Origin: Cymbomonas tetramitiformis
Taxonomy: Eukaryota > Chlorophyta > Pyramimonadophyceae > Pyramimonadales > Pyramimonadaceae
Length of the DNA: 17,326 bases
Direction: 5' to 3'
NCBI GenBank assembly: GCA_001247695.2
Contig: LGRX02034262.1
Location: 1 to 17,326, forward strand
Shown here piece by piece: positions 1-8,106 of this stretch; the first letter of the stretch is position 1; the number at the start of each line of letters is the position of its first letter. Under the pieces are notes generated by a model that was not told where the DNA came from, did no database searches, and saw only the letters and a program-made list of their open reading frames with translations. The position numbers and the translations under genes were made by a program.

Positions 1-624
1 TGTAGGGCTTGAGCCGGGCAATGCAATTCGGATCAGTGGGCTCCGTCTCGAATGCCCGCGTGTAGGGGTTGGGCTGTGGCGACGTCCACGTCCGTTTGAC
101 GCACGCTGTTTGTGGGAGAGCGTGGCGCAGGCATTCGACAGATGAGACGAAGGCGGAGGCGCAGCCCGCGGAGGGGGTGGGCGCATCAGGGGACTCCCCT
201 CGCTCCGTTCTTAACCAAGGTGCTCGCTCGGCTCACCTCTCGCGCGCACCTCTGCAGCACCCTCACCGCCAGGCCTCGAGTGCCCAGACTTTGCACCCAC
301 CTATCTCTGGTTTTGGGTTCTGGATACAAATCTAGGGTGCTACGTACCGTGGCACCTATCATGACACGCTCCTTGGCGTGTTGCAGTTGAAGCTGAGGCG
401 ACCACCACCTCAATGACGGTTTCACAAGAGGAGATTCACATTCCACTCTCAGCAGCGATGGTGCGCCTAGCCCTTGTGCACCCGATGTGCCTCCCCCCCT
501 CACACGCAGTTTGAATCCTGCCGAGCCGACGTGGTCCGCCCTCGTGCGCAGTGCGCATCCTGCGGACTGGGCGGGCCTTTCTGCTCACCAGCAAGTGCTA
601 GCGGCGTTTAGGCTGCATTGTGTT
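1..624. other. 5' flank, no recognised gene
   Basis: GC-rich sequence with short overlapping open frames on both strands, none resembling a family I know. One + strand frame (69-219) gives an acidic, low-complexity stretch ending at a donor-like AAG|GTGCTC at 219/220. It could be an upstream exon of the glycylase gene, but it ends in phase 1 while the next placed exon starts in phase 0, so another exon would be needed. I see no promoter motif that I would defend. Confidence 0.4.
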
Positions 625-1170
625 GCGTGGGTCTGGGGGAGCACGCTGTGATAGTAGCGTGGGTCTGGGGGAGCACGCTGTGATAGCGTGGGTGCAGGGG
701 AGCACGCTATGTGGCCAGGCTGGCGTGGGTCTGGGGAGCAACGCTGTAATAGTAGCGTGGAGTGCAGAGCACGCTGTAATAGTAGCTTGGGTCTGGGGAG
801 CACGCTGTAATAATGGCGTGGGTCTGGGAGGCACGCTGCTTGTAGTAAGCGTGGGTCTGGGGAAGCACGCTGTAATAGTGGCGTGGGTCTGCAGGGAGCA
901 CGCTGTAATACTAGCGTGGAGTGCAGGGGAGCACGCTGTAACTTACTAAGCGTGGGTCACAGGGGAGCACGCTGTAATACTAAGAGTAAGGTCTGGGGAA
1001 ACACGCTGTAATACTTGCGTGGGTCTGGGGAGCACACTGTAACACTAAGCGTGGGTGGGGAGCACGCTGTAGCCACTTTAGCGTGGGTCTGGGGGAGCAC
1101 GCTGTAATACTAGCGTAGGTCTGGGGGAGCACGCTGTAACAGTAGCGTGGGTCTGGGGGAGCACGCTGCG
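625..1170 (+). repeat. 32-bp minisatellite, about 17 units, with a built-in hairpin
   Basis: About 17 tandem units of roughly 32 bp (range about 27-37). Each has the form AGCGTG, then a G-rich core (GGTCTGGGGGAG), then CACGCT and a short A/T-rich tail such as GTAATACTA. AGCGTG and CACGCT are reverse complements, so each unit can fold a 6-bp hairpin with the G-run in its loop. Units differ by substitutions and small indels. The last unit runs straight into a CAG at 1171-1173 that acts as the acceptor of the first placed exon. The open frames across the array are repeat artefacts. Confidence 0.9.
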
Positions 1171-1173
1171 CAG

Positions 1174-1230
1174 GAGAAGCAAATCAATGAGCTGCTGGCG
1201 CTGCTCACAAACCCAACCAAATTCCCCCAG
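1174..1230 (+). CDS. TTLL3: TTLL3 gene, upstream exon (probable)
   Basis: Reads [19 protein letters not shown], a short helical segment that starts after the CAG closing the minisatellite and ends at CAG|GTGCGC. Both ends are phase 0. The 117-bp stretch to 1348 stays open in the same frame, so it may be retained rather than spliced. I prefer an intron because that stretch (glycine, serine and arginine-rich) does not resemble the family and 1345-1347 is a good CAG acceptor. The peptide itself is not diagnostic. Confidence 0.45.
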
Positions 1231-4189
1231 GTGCGCCTGCTGGCGGAGGGCCGCGAGGAGTCTCGAGCGCCGTGGAACCAGTGCCGTGGATCCTGTGCTG
1301 TAGGTAGTGGTGGCACGGCACTTGAGGGTTCGCGTGGCGGGGTGCAGGCGCGGGTGGAGGGTGAGCAGAACGTGTGGATGATCAAGCCTGCGGGGAAGTC
1401 TCGGGGGCGCAAGATCCAGCTGTTCAACACGCTGCACGAGATCCACGAGCACATCGCCACCGCGTCCGTGGAGTTTCTTCCCAGCGAGCCGAAGGACGAT
1501 GATGTGGAGGACATGGGCCCAGACTCTCAGCTCGAGACGTGGGTGGTGCAAAGGTGCCTGTTCCGGCATGGGCATGGGCGTATCAGGGCCGCGCGATCGC
1601 CTTCAGAATATTGCGGGTAGGAGGAGCACTGAGGTGCTCATGGTTGAGACCTTGTGAGATGGGGAGCGCGACTCCATGGGCTTCAAGGAGGGGCACGCCG
1701 AGTGGGGGAATACAGACTTCTACTGTTTAGAGAATATCTGCGAGAGAATGTACCTTCTGCCATTCAGCATTTGAGCGAGAATCGTCATCGGAGTCGGTGG
1801 CAGAGTGTACAGAGCGAAGTGGCGACTGTTTGGCCCTTCCCAGATTTCTCATCTGTGATGAAGCAGGCCAAGTGTCTGTGCGGCCACATTTAAAAAAACA
1901 GTCATCTTTCGCATGTGCCTCGGGTGTGAAAGTGTAGGATGCATTCAGTCCGTGATATCTCCCGAGTGCATGTTGATCATGAGTTAGTAGATCGAGACTG
2001 AGGTCTTCCTACCGGGTGTGGGGTGTGGGGTGTGGGATGTGGGGTGTGGGTTGTGGGTTCCAGATATGTGGAGAGCCCACTGACTCCTCATGGGAGGAAG
2101 ATGGATATTCGGTGCGTCATGCATCCCGCTGTCATCTGCGTGAGCCAGTGACGGGATGAACTTAGAGCTCGCGAAGGAGGTAGATGTCATAGGACCGGTC
2201 AGACGGGGGCACTCTCTCTGCGGCTGCGGTGCTTTAGGGGATCCCCGGGTGCACTTAAAGTGGGCACTTCGAGCGCAGCCCGTTGGAAGTGCCAAGCTGC
2301 CCGGAGGTACCTGCTGCGGGCTTGGCACCATGGCCAAGGTGGGCCTCGTTGTGCTCTCCTGAACCCTAACTTTTGATCGCCTGACACAATGTGAGCCTCC
2401 GGAGACCTCCGCTTCTTGCGAGATCTGCAAATCTGACAGGTGGCGGTCGTGGCAGGCAATGGGTGGTGGTGACGAACTGGGAGCCGCTGACCGTGTGGTT
2501 CTACCGCGACTGCTACGTGCGCTTTTGCGCGGAGGACTATGATTTGAAGGTGGCATCCCGCCGAGGCCCGTTCAGCCCCCCTCTAGCCCCCATCCCACCA
2601 TCCGTATGCCACTACCCTTTCAGCCCTCCCTCAAGACCCAAGGTTGCCAGGGGTGGTGATCCCCCTCGAGGAGCTTCTTGTTGGACGAAAGCGTTCACAG
2701 ATAGACTGTCACTCGTGGCACGTGTGCGTAAGACCAACGCCGCTCGTTTGGCGACTGCTATATGGTGTGCCTTAGAGATTGGCATGAGAGATTGGCATGA
2801 GAGATTGGGGGGCAAAGGACCCAATCAGCGTATTCCCCTCGATTCCACATTCCACACTCCTGGCGGGCAGAAGCCTAAACTGATGTGGCACAAGAAGCTA
2901 TCATTTCTCACCATTAAAAAAGGCAGCCCTGCGGTGTGATCCATTCACCCCTAGTGCTCCCTGCAGGCCCTGTTGCCCTGTTTCATTGGTCATCGCTGCA
3001 TTCCACGAAGAATTGCGACGCTTTCCCAAGACCAGAATTGAATGTCGGACGCCTATGTCGAGGCCGTGCTCGACGCGCCTGGCCCCGTCGAGCGTTCGGC
3101 TGTGGTGCAAGGGACTCGTGCTATGGCGGCAAAGGGGCTGATGGGCGAGCTCCGCGTGCATGACGGGGAGCTGGCAGGATATAAGCAACTTATACCAGCA
3201 CCTGTCCAACAACAGCATAGCAGCCAAGAGTGACGCGTTCGAAGAGGATGCCATAGGGGAGCTCAATATGTGGACCTGGCAGCAGCTTGCTGATTACATA
3301 ATTACCGAGACTGGTGCCGCCCCATCGACACGCCCCATCGCGGATCCGCATTTCTCATGTTGAATCCCCGCGTGATGACGAGTCTTGCCCACTGGCGCCC
3401 CGTAGGATGGTTGGATTGACACAAAAGGCGGAAGGGGCATCGATGCGATTCTGTGCCAGGCGAAGATCTGTTCAACGGCCCGATCGCAAAGGCGATGCGC
3501 AGTATCGTGATCTCCTCGCTCCTCTCGGTGCAAGGCGTCGTGAAGCCCCGCAAGAACTCCTTCGAAGTGTACGGTGAGTACCGCACGCCCGGCACCCACT
3601 CGGACGACCCTCCCTCTGAAATGGGCAATGGCCGGGATTATCCCGAGCAGACATGCATAGGGCACAGCCAATAATGCAGACAGAGCGCGAAGTTGTAACC
3701 TTCTGCTCGAGGATGAAGCGCCCCAGCTCAGGCAATGTGCTTGAGGGTGCTCAGCATGTCCAAGCATCTCCGTTGGATATAGGGAAGTGCGGATCGGGCG
3801 GTGCGCGCGGGCTGAGAGCAGCTCTGCGCTGACGAAGACTGCGATCTCGGGGAGCCGCAGCGCGCTGTGGCTGGCGAAGGTAGCGCTTCACCCTCCGGGA
3901 GTTTTACGGCACTTTCAGGAGTTCTCACGTGCCGCCCCACCGAAGGTTCATGACAGCACGTTCACGTTTTAAGATGGGCCGTTTGGAGATGGGTGAAGGG
4001 GGGGACAGGCAGCTTGCATTGGTGGAAGGGTTTAGAGAGAGACGGGAGGGGGACCGCACAGGCTACGATTTCCTCCTCGATGAGAACTACGGGGTGTGGC
4101 TCCTGGAGGTGAACAGCAGTCCTTGTCTCGAGCACTCCACTGCCATAACCGCCGAGCTGTGCAAGAACATGATGGAGGATCTGGTCAAG
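1174..4189 (+). CDS. TTLL3: TTLL3-type tubulin glycylase, split gene (partial)
   Basis: Member of the tubulin-tyrosine-ligase-like family, closest by motif to TTLL3/TTLL8 enzymes. These use ATP to ligate the first glycine onto glutamate side chains in tubulin tails of ciliary axonemes. Exons placed: 1174-1230 (probable), 1348-1553, 2456-2549, 3178-3313, 3460-3573 and 4062-4189. Junction phases agree throughout: 0/0, 2/2, 0/0, 1/1, 1/1. Signatures in order are [17 protein letters not shown] (ATP-binding lysine and loop), [28 protein letters not shown], the [17 protein letters not shown] block, and [19 protein letters not shown] with the E-x-N metal-binding pair. Two oddities: SRGRGI is usual in the family but SRGRKI is seen here, and the block KYIExPLL...KFDIR expected before QWVVV is absent. 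The N-terminus and C-terminus are not resolved. The gene is either functional with an unrecognised microexon or damaged. Confidence 0.88.
1348..1553 (+). CDS. TTLL3: TTLL3 gene, exon with ATP-binding loop
   Basis: Starts after GTGCAG with [10 protein letters not shown] and continues through [16 protein letters not shown], the N-terminal ATP-grasp segment of TTL proteins. Then follow a helix ([10 protein letters not shown]), an acidic insert ([10 protein letters not shown]) and WVVQ, which is the start of the conserved WVVQKYIE block. It ends at AAAG|GTGCCT after two bases of a codon (AG). The next exon supplies the third base, giving R. The lysine where the family normally has the last glycine of SRGRG is unusual. 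Confidence 0.85.
1554..2455 (+). other. TTLL3 intron that should contain, or has lost, a microexon
   Basis: This 902-bp stretch separates WVVQ from QWVVV. In the family about 16 residues (K-Y-I-E-x-P-L-L ... K-F-D-I-R) lie between them. I scanned it for a 48-nt-class exon in phase 2/2 and found none. A frame at 1708-1749 reads [14 protein letters not shown], faintly reminiscent of the missing block, but its flanks do not give the right phase. Also present is a GTGTGGG tandem run, listed separately. Confidence 0.5.
2014..2058 (+). repeat. GTGTGGG heptamer tandem run
   Basis: About six imperfect copies of a G-rich heptamer inside the TTLL3 intron. It is a simple low-complexity repeat with no sign of function. 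Confidence 0.85.
2456..2549 (+). CDS. TTLL3: TTLL3 gene, exon QWVVV...FYRDCYVRF
   Basis: Begins after TGGCAG with the third base of an arginine codon, then reads [20 protein letters not shown] and on to DYDLK. It ends at AAG|GTGGCA in phase 0. The W-x-P-L-x-V-W-F-Y-R-D core is one of the most conserved TTLL3 strings and makes the family call secure. Confidence 0.9.
2550..3177 (+). other. TTLL3 intron, 628 bp
   Basis: No coding similarity seen. Contains three tandem copies of a 13-bp unit (AGAGATTGGCATG; 2774-2810). The frames open through it are extensions of the neighbouring exons or chance. Confidence 0.7.
2774..2810 (+). repeat. 13-bp short tandem repeat, about 3 copies
   Basis: AGAGATTGGCATG repeated twice exactly, followed by a partial third copy ending in GGGG. 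Lies inside a TTLL3 intron. Confidence 0.85.
3178..3313 (+). CDS. TTLL3: TTLL3 gene, exon [14 protein letters not shown]...MWTW
   Basis: Starts after GGCAG in phase 0 with [17 protein letters not shown]. This matches the family segment that ends in H-L-x-N-x-x-I. An acidic linker and [12 protein letters not shown] follow, equivalent to the family's MWS/MWT helix. It ends at ACTG|GTGCCG with one base of a glycine codon that the next exon completes. Confidence 0.85.
3314..3459 (+). other. TTLL3 intron, 146 bp
   Basis: Short intron bounded by GTGCCG and GTGCCAG. No other content seen. Confidence 0.75.
3460..3573 (+). CDS. TTLL3: TTLL3 gene, exon [12 protein letters not shown]...NSFEVYG
   Basis: Completes the split glycine codon and reads [20 protein letters not shown], then [17 protein letters not shown]. 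The R-K-N/A-S-F-E-x-Y-G motif marks the core of the TTL catalytic domain. It ends at TACG|GTGAGT, the strongest donor in the gene, in phase 1. Confidence 0.9.
3574..4061 (+). other. TTLL3 intron, 488 bp
   Basis: Bounded by GTGAGT and CGCACAG. Nothing recognisable inside. Confidence 0.75.
4062..4189 (+). CDS. TTLL3: TTLL3 gene, exon with E-x-N catalytic pair
   Basis: Reads [20 protein letters not shown], then [23 protein letters not shown], with the glycine before YDF split across the junction. The D-F-x-x-D ... W-L-x-E-V/I-N-x-S-P segment carries the acidic and asparagine ligands for Mg-ATP, and both E and N are present. It ends at AAG|GTGCGT in phase 0. The family normally continues with a V-V-x-D strand, so at least one more exon is expected. 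Confidence 0.9.
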
Positions 4190-4627
4190 GTGCGTTGGAA
4201 GCGCCGCGCAGTAGGCGCATTGGTGGTGCGACGCGGGTGCGCCTCGAGGGCTGGGGGCTTCCCACCATGCCCCGGTCACAGTGGAGGCGCTGCTGCGCTC
4301 AGTGCGGGGCGGCGGTGGAATGCGAGTGCGCTCGGGACTGTACGTCAGAGTGACCGCCGCCGCCGCGCTGCGAGGACTGCGTGAGGGGGCAAAGTGAATG
4401 ATGGATGCGGATGTGTGGGCCGCCGGGAAATCGCCGCAGCTGCTGGTTGACCAACCGCAGGAGTCTGCGCAGCGACCTCCAGGGCCTCAATCCTCACCAC
4501 CCGCATCCGCGCGCGACCCTGGTACATCACTTGTCGCCCAGCCAGGCCTCCTCAATCCCCTCAGCTTCACGCCACCTCAGCGTCATCCTCTCCCAGGTGC
4601 CATTGGCACATGGTTCAAGGTCCGAGG
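4190..4627 (+). other. Stretch after the last secure TTLL3 exon
   Basis: GC-rich, with short frames on both strands and no recognisable protein. A CTCTCCCAG acceptor-like site ends at 4596, but it does not give a frame matching the phase-0 end of the exon at 4189. Confidence 0.45.
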
Positions 4628-4954
4628 GTGACCGTTGATGCCCGACGCCTTGATGCAGCGGCGCGCCTCTATTGCAACTCCCTTTGTCGCGGGAAGGAAT
4701 CCCTGCGCCCGTCCGGTGCCGCGGCCGCTCGCACCGGCCCCACGTCGCCACGTGGCTTGCCCTGCCAGAAGGTTCAAAGGAAAGTGGCGGCCGGGGTCCT
4801 TTGTACAGCAGGCGGGGAAGCCCAGACCTCCGCGTCACCGCCAGCGAATGGCAAGGGGGCGGAACCAGTGGATGAGGCGCGAGAGGCGGCGCCCCCCTCC
4901 TCTTCAGGTGACGACTCGCATGGGGATGGACCGTCTGCAATGAACTGTACCTAG
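4628..4954 (+). CDS. Possible TTLL3 C-terminal coding region
   Basis: One + strand frame reads VTVDARRLDAAARLY, which would fit the V-x-V/I-D-x-R-x-L-D strand that follows DLVKV in TTLL3 proteins. It then becomes a Ser/Pro/Gly/Asp/Glu-rich tail (GEAQTSASPPANGKGAEP, SSSGDDSHGDG) and stops at 4952-4954. No acceptor gives phase 0 at its start: the nearest AG, at 4625-4626, would put it out of frame. So this is an exon with an unrecognised boundary, an indel, or chance. An overlapping Arg-rich frame is also open here. Confidence 0.25.
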   Translation: MTVDARRLDAAARLYCNSLCRGKESLRPSGAAAARTGPTSPRGLPCQKVQRKVAAGVLCTAGGEAQTSASPPANGKGAEPVDEAREAAPPSSSGDDSHGDGPSAMNCT

Positions 4955-5104
4955 TGGCCCATGCACCCGTTGTAACCCCCTATGCTCGAGGTGGTGCCCT
5001 GCCTCCGCGAGCTCGGATCGTATGGCACCCCACAACACGGGGCTTTCCCACTTGCTCTCAATGTCAGATTTAGGGAACTGTGCAGTCCCCGGCGCGCCTC
5101 AAGT

Positions 5105-5218
5105 GCCAAGCATCCAACGGTGCAGCCAAAGCGTCCAACGATGCAGCCAAGCATCCAACGGTGCAGCCAAAGCTTCCAACGATGCAGCCAAGCTTCCATT
5201 GGTGCAGCCAAAGCGTCC
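5105..5218 (+). repeat. 20/21-bp tandem repeat, about 6 units
   Basis: Alternating 21- and 20-bp units built on CCAACG(G/A)TGCAGCCAA(A)GC. Alternate units resemble each other more, giving a 41-bp dimeric period. The last TGCAG (ending 5207) is a possible acceptor for a candidate exon. Confidence 0.85.
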
Positions 5219-5373
5219 AACATATGCATTGGGCCAGCGCCTGAAGCTCATGCAGGAGCTAAGGCCAAGGTGAGGTGCGGCAGAAGATGAGCGGCAGCTG
5301 CGCAAGTTCTCCGAGGGCAATCCGCAGGGAGGCGGCGATCCGCAGGGAGGCGGCGATCCGCAGGGAGGCGGCG
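5208..5373 (+). CDS. Candidate coding segment with Gln/Gly-rich repeats
   Basis: After TGCAG at 5203-5207 the frame reads PKRPTYALGQRLKLMQELRP, interrupted by a TGA (5271-5273) that lies inside a donor-like AAG|GTGAGG. The same frame then continues as GAAEDERQLRKFSEGNPQ and three copies of DPQGGG. Both halves look like charged helical protein. The TGA means a terminal codon, a splice donor or a broken gene. I do not recognise the family. It could be more of the glycylase C-terminus or a separate gene. Confidence 0.22.
5320..5373 (+). repeat. 18-bp tandem repeat, 3 perfect copies
   Basis: Three identical copies of ATCCGCAGGGAGGCGGCG, a length that keeps frame (six residues, DPQGGG-type in one + frame). 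Confidence 0.95.
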
Positions 5374-5405
5374 ATGTGTGTGTCTTCCACATCCACTGCA
5401 GACTG

Positions 5406-5618
5406 TCTCACATCCACTGGGATGATGGTGGGCTGGCTTTTGCTGGCCGATCTCATGCTGTTCAGTGTGTGTGTGAGAGAGGACTGCGAATATGTATGAG
5501 TTGGTGGTATCTTGTCACGGCCCCGCCCTGCTCCTGATTTGCTTCTCACATCCACTGGGATGATGGTGGGCTGGCTTTTGTCGGCTGATCTCATGCCATT
5601 CAGTGTGTGAGGACTGCG
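5406..5618 (+). repeat. Pair of direct repeats of about 80 bp
   Basis: Copy 1 (5406-5488) and copy 2 (5544-5618) share TCTCACATCCACTGGGATGA onward through GGCTGGCTTTTG, GATCTCATGC, TTCAGTGTGTG and GGACTGCG, with a few substitutions and an 8-bp length difference. The copies start 138 bp apart. Nothing shows a mobile origin. Confidence 0.85.
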
Positions 5619-5865
5619 CTGTAGCTTGTCGCACATAAGGGTGCAGGGGTACGCCGTGGGTATGCGCCCTGCATCTGTTGCTACAGCTGACTGGGGCCAG
5701 GATGGGGCTGGGGGCAATCGGGGTCCCAGTGAGGAGAAGGGAGAGCGGACGGGCCAAGCCAGTCAACGCTGGTGGATGGGAATGTATATATAGGTGAACC
5801 CTACAGCAGCCCTGCCAAAACCCTACAACCTCGTGGATGACTTCTGGCCATGCCGATGGCACAGC
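5619..5865 (+). other. Spacer before the 28-bp array
   Basis: No gene seen. The last AG dinucleotide before the array is at 5863-5864. A TATATA string at about 5785 lacks other promoter context. Confidence 0.5.
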
Positions 5866-6980
5866 TTCTGACCCCCTGCGTGCCACCTGCGCCACTCTGA
5901 CCCCCTGCGTGCCACCTGCGCTGCTTTGACCCCCTGCGTGCCACCTGCGCCGCTCTGACCCCCCGCCTGCCACCTCGCTCTGCTCTGACCCCCGCCTGCC
6001 CACCTGCGCCGCTCCTGACCCCCGCCTGCCACCTGTGCCGCTCCTGACCCCCGCCTGCCACCTGCGCCGCTCTGACCCCCGCCTGCCACCTGCGCCGCTC
6101 TGACCCTCGCCTGCCACCTGCGCCGCTCTGACCCTCGCCACCACCTGGGCCGCTCCTGACCCCCACGCCTGCCACCTGCGCCGCTCTGACCCTCGCCTGC
6201 CACCTGCGCCGCTCCTGACCCCGCCTGCCACCTGCGCCGCTCTGACCCTGCGCCTGCCACCTGCGCCGCTCTGACCCTCGCCTGCCACCTGCGCCGCTCT
6301 GACCCTCGCCTGCCACCTGCGCCGCTCTGACCCCCGCCTGCCACCACGCCGCTCTGACCCTCGCCTGCCACCTGCGCCGCTCTGACCCTGCGCCTGCCAC
6401 CTGCGCCGCTCCTGACCCCCGCCTGCCACCTGCGCCGCTCTGACCCTCGCCTGCCACCTGCGCCGGCGACCCTGCGCCTGCCACCTGCGCCGCTCCTGAC
6501 CCTCGCCACCACCTGCGCCGCTCCTGACCCTCGCCTGCCATCTGCGCCGCTCCTGACCCCCGCCTGCCACCTGCGCCGCTCTGACCCTCGCCTGCCACCT
6601 GCGCTCTGACCCTGCGCCTGCCACCTGCGCATCTGACCCTCGCCTGCCACCTGCGCCGCTCCTGACCCCCGCCTGCCACCTGCGCCGCTCCTGACCCTCG
6701 CCTGCCACCTGCGCCGCTCCTGACCTCGCCTGCCACCTGCGCCGCTCCTGACCCCTCGCCTGCCACCTGCGCCGCTCCTGACCTCGCCTGCCATCTGCGC
6801 CGCTCTGACCCCCGCCTGCCACCTGCGCCGCTCTGACCCTCGCCTGCCACCTGCGCCGCTCTGACCCTCGCATGCCACCTGCGCCGCTCTGACCCTCGCC
6901 TGCCACCTGCGCCGCTCTGACCCTCGCCTGCCACCTGCGCCGCTCTGACCCTCGCCTGCCACCTGCGCCGCTCTGACCGC
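5866..6980 (+). repeat. 28-bp minisatellite, about 39 units, free of AG on the + strand
   Basis: Units of 27-29 bp built from CTGACCCTCGCCTGCCACCT plus GCGCCGCT. The first units at 5876-5960 are more divergent (CCCCCTGCGTGCCACC). Read along the + strand, there is no AG from 5865 to 6982. Most units carry CTGAC, a match to the branch-site consensus yUnAy, followed by a C/T-rich stretch. The first AG is the CAG at 6982-6984, directly before a candidate exon. Because 28 is not a multiple of three and the unit lacks stops in reverse complement, all three minus-strand frames stay open (413-509 codons). I treat those as artefacts. Confidence 0.92.
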
Positions 6981-6984
6981 GCAG

Positions 6985-7077
6985 GTTGCGGGGCGGGTGG
7001 AGGGGCTGCGGCACAGAGGCGACCCGATTCCATTCCGCACACACGCTTGTATTACTAATTTATTGCTCAAAGGCGAG
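6985..7077 (+). CDS. Candidate internal exon, 31 codons
   Basis: Flanked by CGCAG (ending 6984) and the near-consensus donor GAG|GTGAGT (7078 on). It has exactly 31 codons, phase 0 at both ends: VAGRVEGLRHRGDPIPFRTH followed by ACITNLLLKGE. The composition is protein-like and unlike the Arg/Gly/Ala output of the neighbouring array. I do not recognise the family. The preceding intron would contain the whole AG-free array. It could belong to the glycylase gene's 3' part or to a separate gene. Confidence 0.4.
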
Positions 7078-8106
7078 GTGAGTGATGCCTCTTCCTGGAA
7101 ACCCTCGCCCGCCCGCCCCTAGAGCTCCGTCTTTTTACGCAGCACCTGCACGAATCAGTATCATATCCGCGAGGTTTGAGCCTGGCTGCTGTGTCCTCGG
7201 AGGTGCTTCTGACGTCTGCGGAAGGTGAGGGGCGCCTGGCAGCCCATTTGCATCCATCCAGTGGAGGCGAAGAAGCCGCATAAACAGCACCACTCGCATT
7301 CGCAGGTTAGCAACTTCCGTTCAACTTCTGTTCAACCTGAGATGTGTCCATGAGCGGTCGCAATGCTGCAGGGTTGTGGTGCTGGATAAGCTGAACGGTT
7401 GCTGCACCTGCCGTAGAGTCCCCGCAGGGTTCGCCGCAGGGTCTGCTGCGGGGTCTGCTGTGGGATATTCGCGGTGTCCGCCGCAGGGTCGCCAATGGGG
7501 CGTGCTCGCATTGGCTGCGATCAAGTGTCACAGCACAGTCACTGTTTTTGCTGGACCTTTAATTACTTAAAGAGTCAGCAACGCGGTGAACGGTGGTTTC
7601 GGAGTGCACTCCACTAAGGGGTAGGTAGTTGCCTTTGATCAGGCTCTCTCTCGAATGAGCGCGTCACACCAAACAATCCACCACTCTAACAGTGCTGCGG
7701 AAGGTGAGGGGATGGCTGGGGGGAGTGTGTAAAGCAGAACACCGATCACTCCGAGCGTGCCGGCAAGATGATCAGTGTTGCACACGCCTTGACCCTCGCA
7801 CCTAAGGTACCCTCCACCACAGAGATTCGAGGCCAGGAAGAGATGAGCGGGAGGGTGCCATTCCCGTCTCCTCATCCTGGAGTGGGTGGTGCGCTGCTGT
7901 TGGGGCAACACGATTGTGGCCGCTGCCACGGCTGCAGGGGGTTAGGCTGCGGTCATGCTTGCAGAGGTCTCGGGTCGCTGTTGAGGGCTGCAGAGCGGCG
8001 GGGCTATTGTGGTGGCCTTTGGAGTTTTAGGGCGCACTTGCGGTCGCGGCTTGTTTAGCGGCTACTAGGGCTTTGTCTACTCGGGTTGTCTGCTAGGGTT
8101 GTCCAG
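7078..8106 (+). other. Stretch without a recognised gene
   Basis: Short open frames on both strands only. The 15-mer CTGCGGAAGGTGAGG occurs twice (about 7216 and 7693), each followed by a GG-containing sequence, perhaps a small dispersed repeat. A 12-bp tandem repeat is listed separately. Confidence 0.45.
7423..7464 (+). repeat. 12-bp tandem repeat, about 3.5 copies
   Basis: CGCAGGGTTCGC, CGCAGGGTCTGC, TGCGGGGTCTGC, then a decayed copy. The length keeps frame, but no gene is identified here. Confidence 0.75.

Noticed and set aside
585..1170. Open frames on both strands over the 32-bp array
   Set aside because: Products of the repeat; frames rotate with unit length changes.
1654..1893. + strand frame with [14 protein letters not shown] as the missing TTLL3 microexon
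   Set aside because: Similarity is faint, and no donor/acceptor pair gives the required phase 2/2.
5515..7070. Minus-strand open frames of 413-509 codons (Arg/Gly/Ala/Gln-rich)
   Set aside because: All three minus frames are open at once because the 28-bp unit has no stop in reverse complement and 28 is not a multiple of three. That is a repeat artefact, not coding evidence.
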